Shown here: piece by piece, positions 5,089-5,434 of the stretch
Layout: each line of letters begins with the position of its first letter
How positions within the stretch are numbered: position 1 is the stretch's first letter
Source: Phycisphaerae bacterium
GTDB lineage: Bacteria; Planctomycetota; Phycisphaerae; JAJVII01
Reading direction: 5' to 3'
DNA length: 5,434 nucleotides
Assembly: GCA_028706835.1 (NCBI GenBank)
Contig: JAQTVL010000334.1
Span: forward strand, 1-5,434
Notes under the pieces: model-generated
Database searches by the model: none
What the model was told of the DNA's origin: nothing
Seen by the model: the letters and a program-made list of their open reading frames with translations, nothing else
Made by a program: the position numbers and the translations under genes

Positions 5089-5434
5089 ATGGCTGAGCAA
5101 GAATACGAAATCCGCAACAAGCACATGCTGATCGTCGCCGGGGCCCTCGGCCTGGTGGCGGTCCTGCTCGTGCTCTGGAACGAGTCGCGCATCCGGCGTG
5201 AGAACGACGAGGACCTGATCGACATTCTCGTCGCGGCCCGCGACCTGAAGGCCGACCAGAGGCTGACCGACGAGGACCTCGGGCCCGAGCGGCTGCCCAA
5301 GCGGCTTGTTCCCCAGGACATACTCGACGACATCGCCCGGGCCAGCGACCGTGATTCGCTACTCAACCTGGAGACCAACCAGGAGGTCGGCAAAGGCAAG
5401 ATCATGGGTTACACCTACCTCCGCGGCAGCCCGG
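5089..5434 (+). CDS. cpaB: CpaB/RcpC-type Flp pilus assembly protein, 3'-truncated by window edge
   Basis: 115 codons are visible and the frame is open at the right edge. After a short charged leader comes one membrane segment at about 13-30 (MLIVAGALGLVAVLLVLW), then a charged linker, then the start of an SAF domain at about 46-66: ILVAARDLKADQRLTDEDLGPERLP split as 'V-AARD-L-A-x-x-x-LT-x-EDL'. This is the classic CpaB/RcpC signature and also occurs in FlgA-type SAF proteins. The single anchor, the pilus neighbours and the V-AARD form favour CpaB. CpaB/RcpC acts in the periplasm with the secretin CpaC/RcpA during Flp pilus biogenesis. A stretch at about 72-103 (VPQDILDDIARASDRD onward) looks longer than the usual link to the 'GxxxxRxI-G-P' turn, here probably IMGYTYLRGSP. 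Family members are commonly a few hundred residues long, so most of the protein lies to the right. A secretin and CpaF ATPase would be expected downstream. Confidence 0.5.
   Translation, partial: MAEQEYEIRNKHMLIVAGALGLVAVLLVLWNESRIRRENDEDLIDILVAARDLKADQRLTDEDLGPERLPKRLVPQDILDDIARASDRDSLLNLETNQEVGKGKIMGYTYLRGSP

Overview
The window reads as a stretch of a GC-rich bacterial chromosome carrying part of a Tad/Flp-type pilus (or secretion) locus. All five recognisable genes lie on the + strand: (1) the 3' part of a tetratricopeptide-like repeat protein, (2) a large single-pass TadG-like protein, (3) a TadE-like pseudopilin candidate, (4) a small membrane-anchored protein that I cannot name, and (5) the 5' part of a CpaB/RcpC-type SAF-domain protein that runs off the right edge. 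I infer a planctomycete (Planctomycetota, perhaps Phycisphaerae-like). This rests on the base composition, the unusually large aromatic-rich TadG-like protein, and palindromic intergenic repeats of a style I associate with that phylum. No ribosomal or marker gene is present to prove it.

Layout: 1-986 TPR-like protein (start lies upstream of the window); 1046-3262 TadG-like protein, 59 bases after the previous stop; 3263-3429 intergenic, mostly filled by a compact inverted-repeat element with near-perfect flanking direct repeats; 3430-4077 TadE-like protein; 4078-4453 intergenic, packed with at least seven small palindromes and a nested inverted repeat with perfect 29-base outer arms; 4454-5038 anchored protein with a C-terminal 'spe-v-FY-L-GW' type domain; 5089-5434 CpaB-like protein, 50 bases after the previous stop. 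Each complete or 5'-complete gene has a purine-rich Shine-Dalgarno sequence 5-8 bases before the chosen ATG, and these sites fix the starts.

How the genes probably work together: in characterised Tad systems, TadE-type proteins are pseudopilins or minor pilins, TadG-type proteins are inner-membrane/periplasmic assembly factors, and CpaB/RcpC is a periplasmic partner of the secretin CpaC/RcpA. The TPR-like protein and the FY/GW-domain protein are candidate lineage-specific accessory parts, by position only. The ATPases (TadA/CpaF), inner-membrane platform (TadB/TadC), secretin and major pilin are not in this window; the right flank is the natural place to look for them. No tRNA, rRNA, CRISPR array, transposase or convincing promoter was seen. 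The two repeat clusters are the only real non-coding structure and both interrupt what otherwise looks like one co-directional gene cluster.
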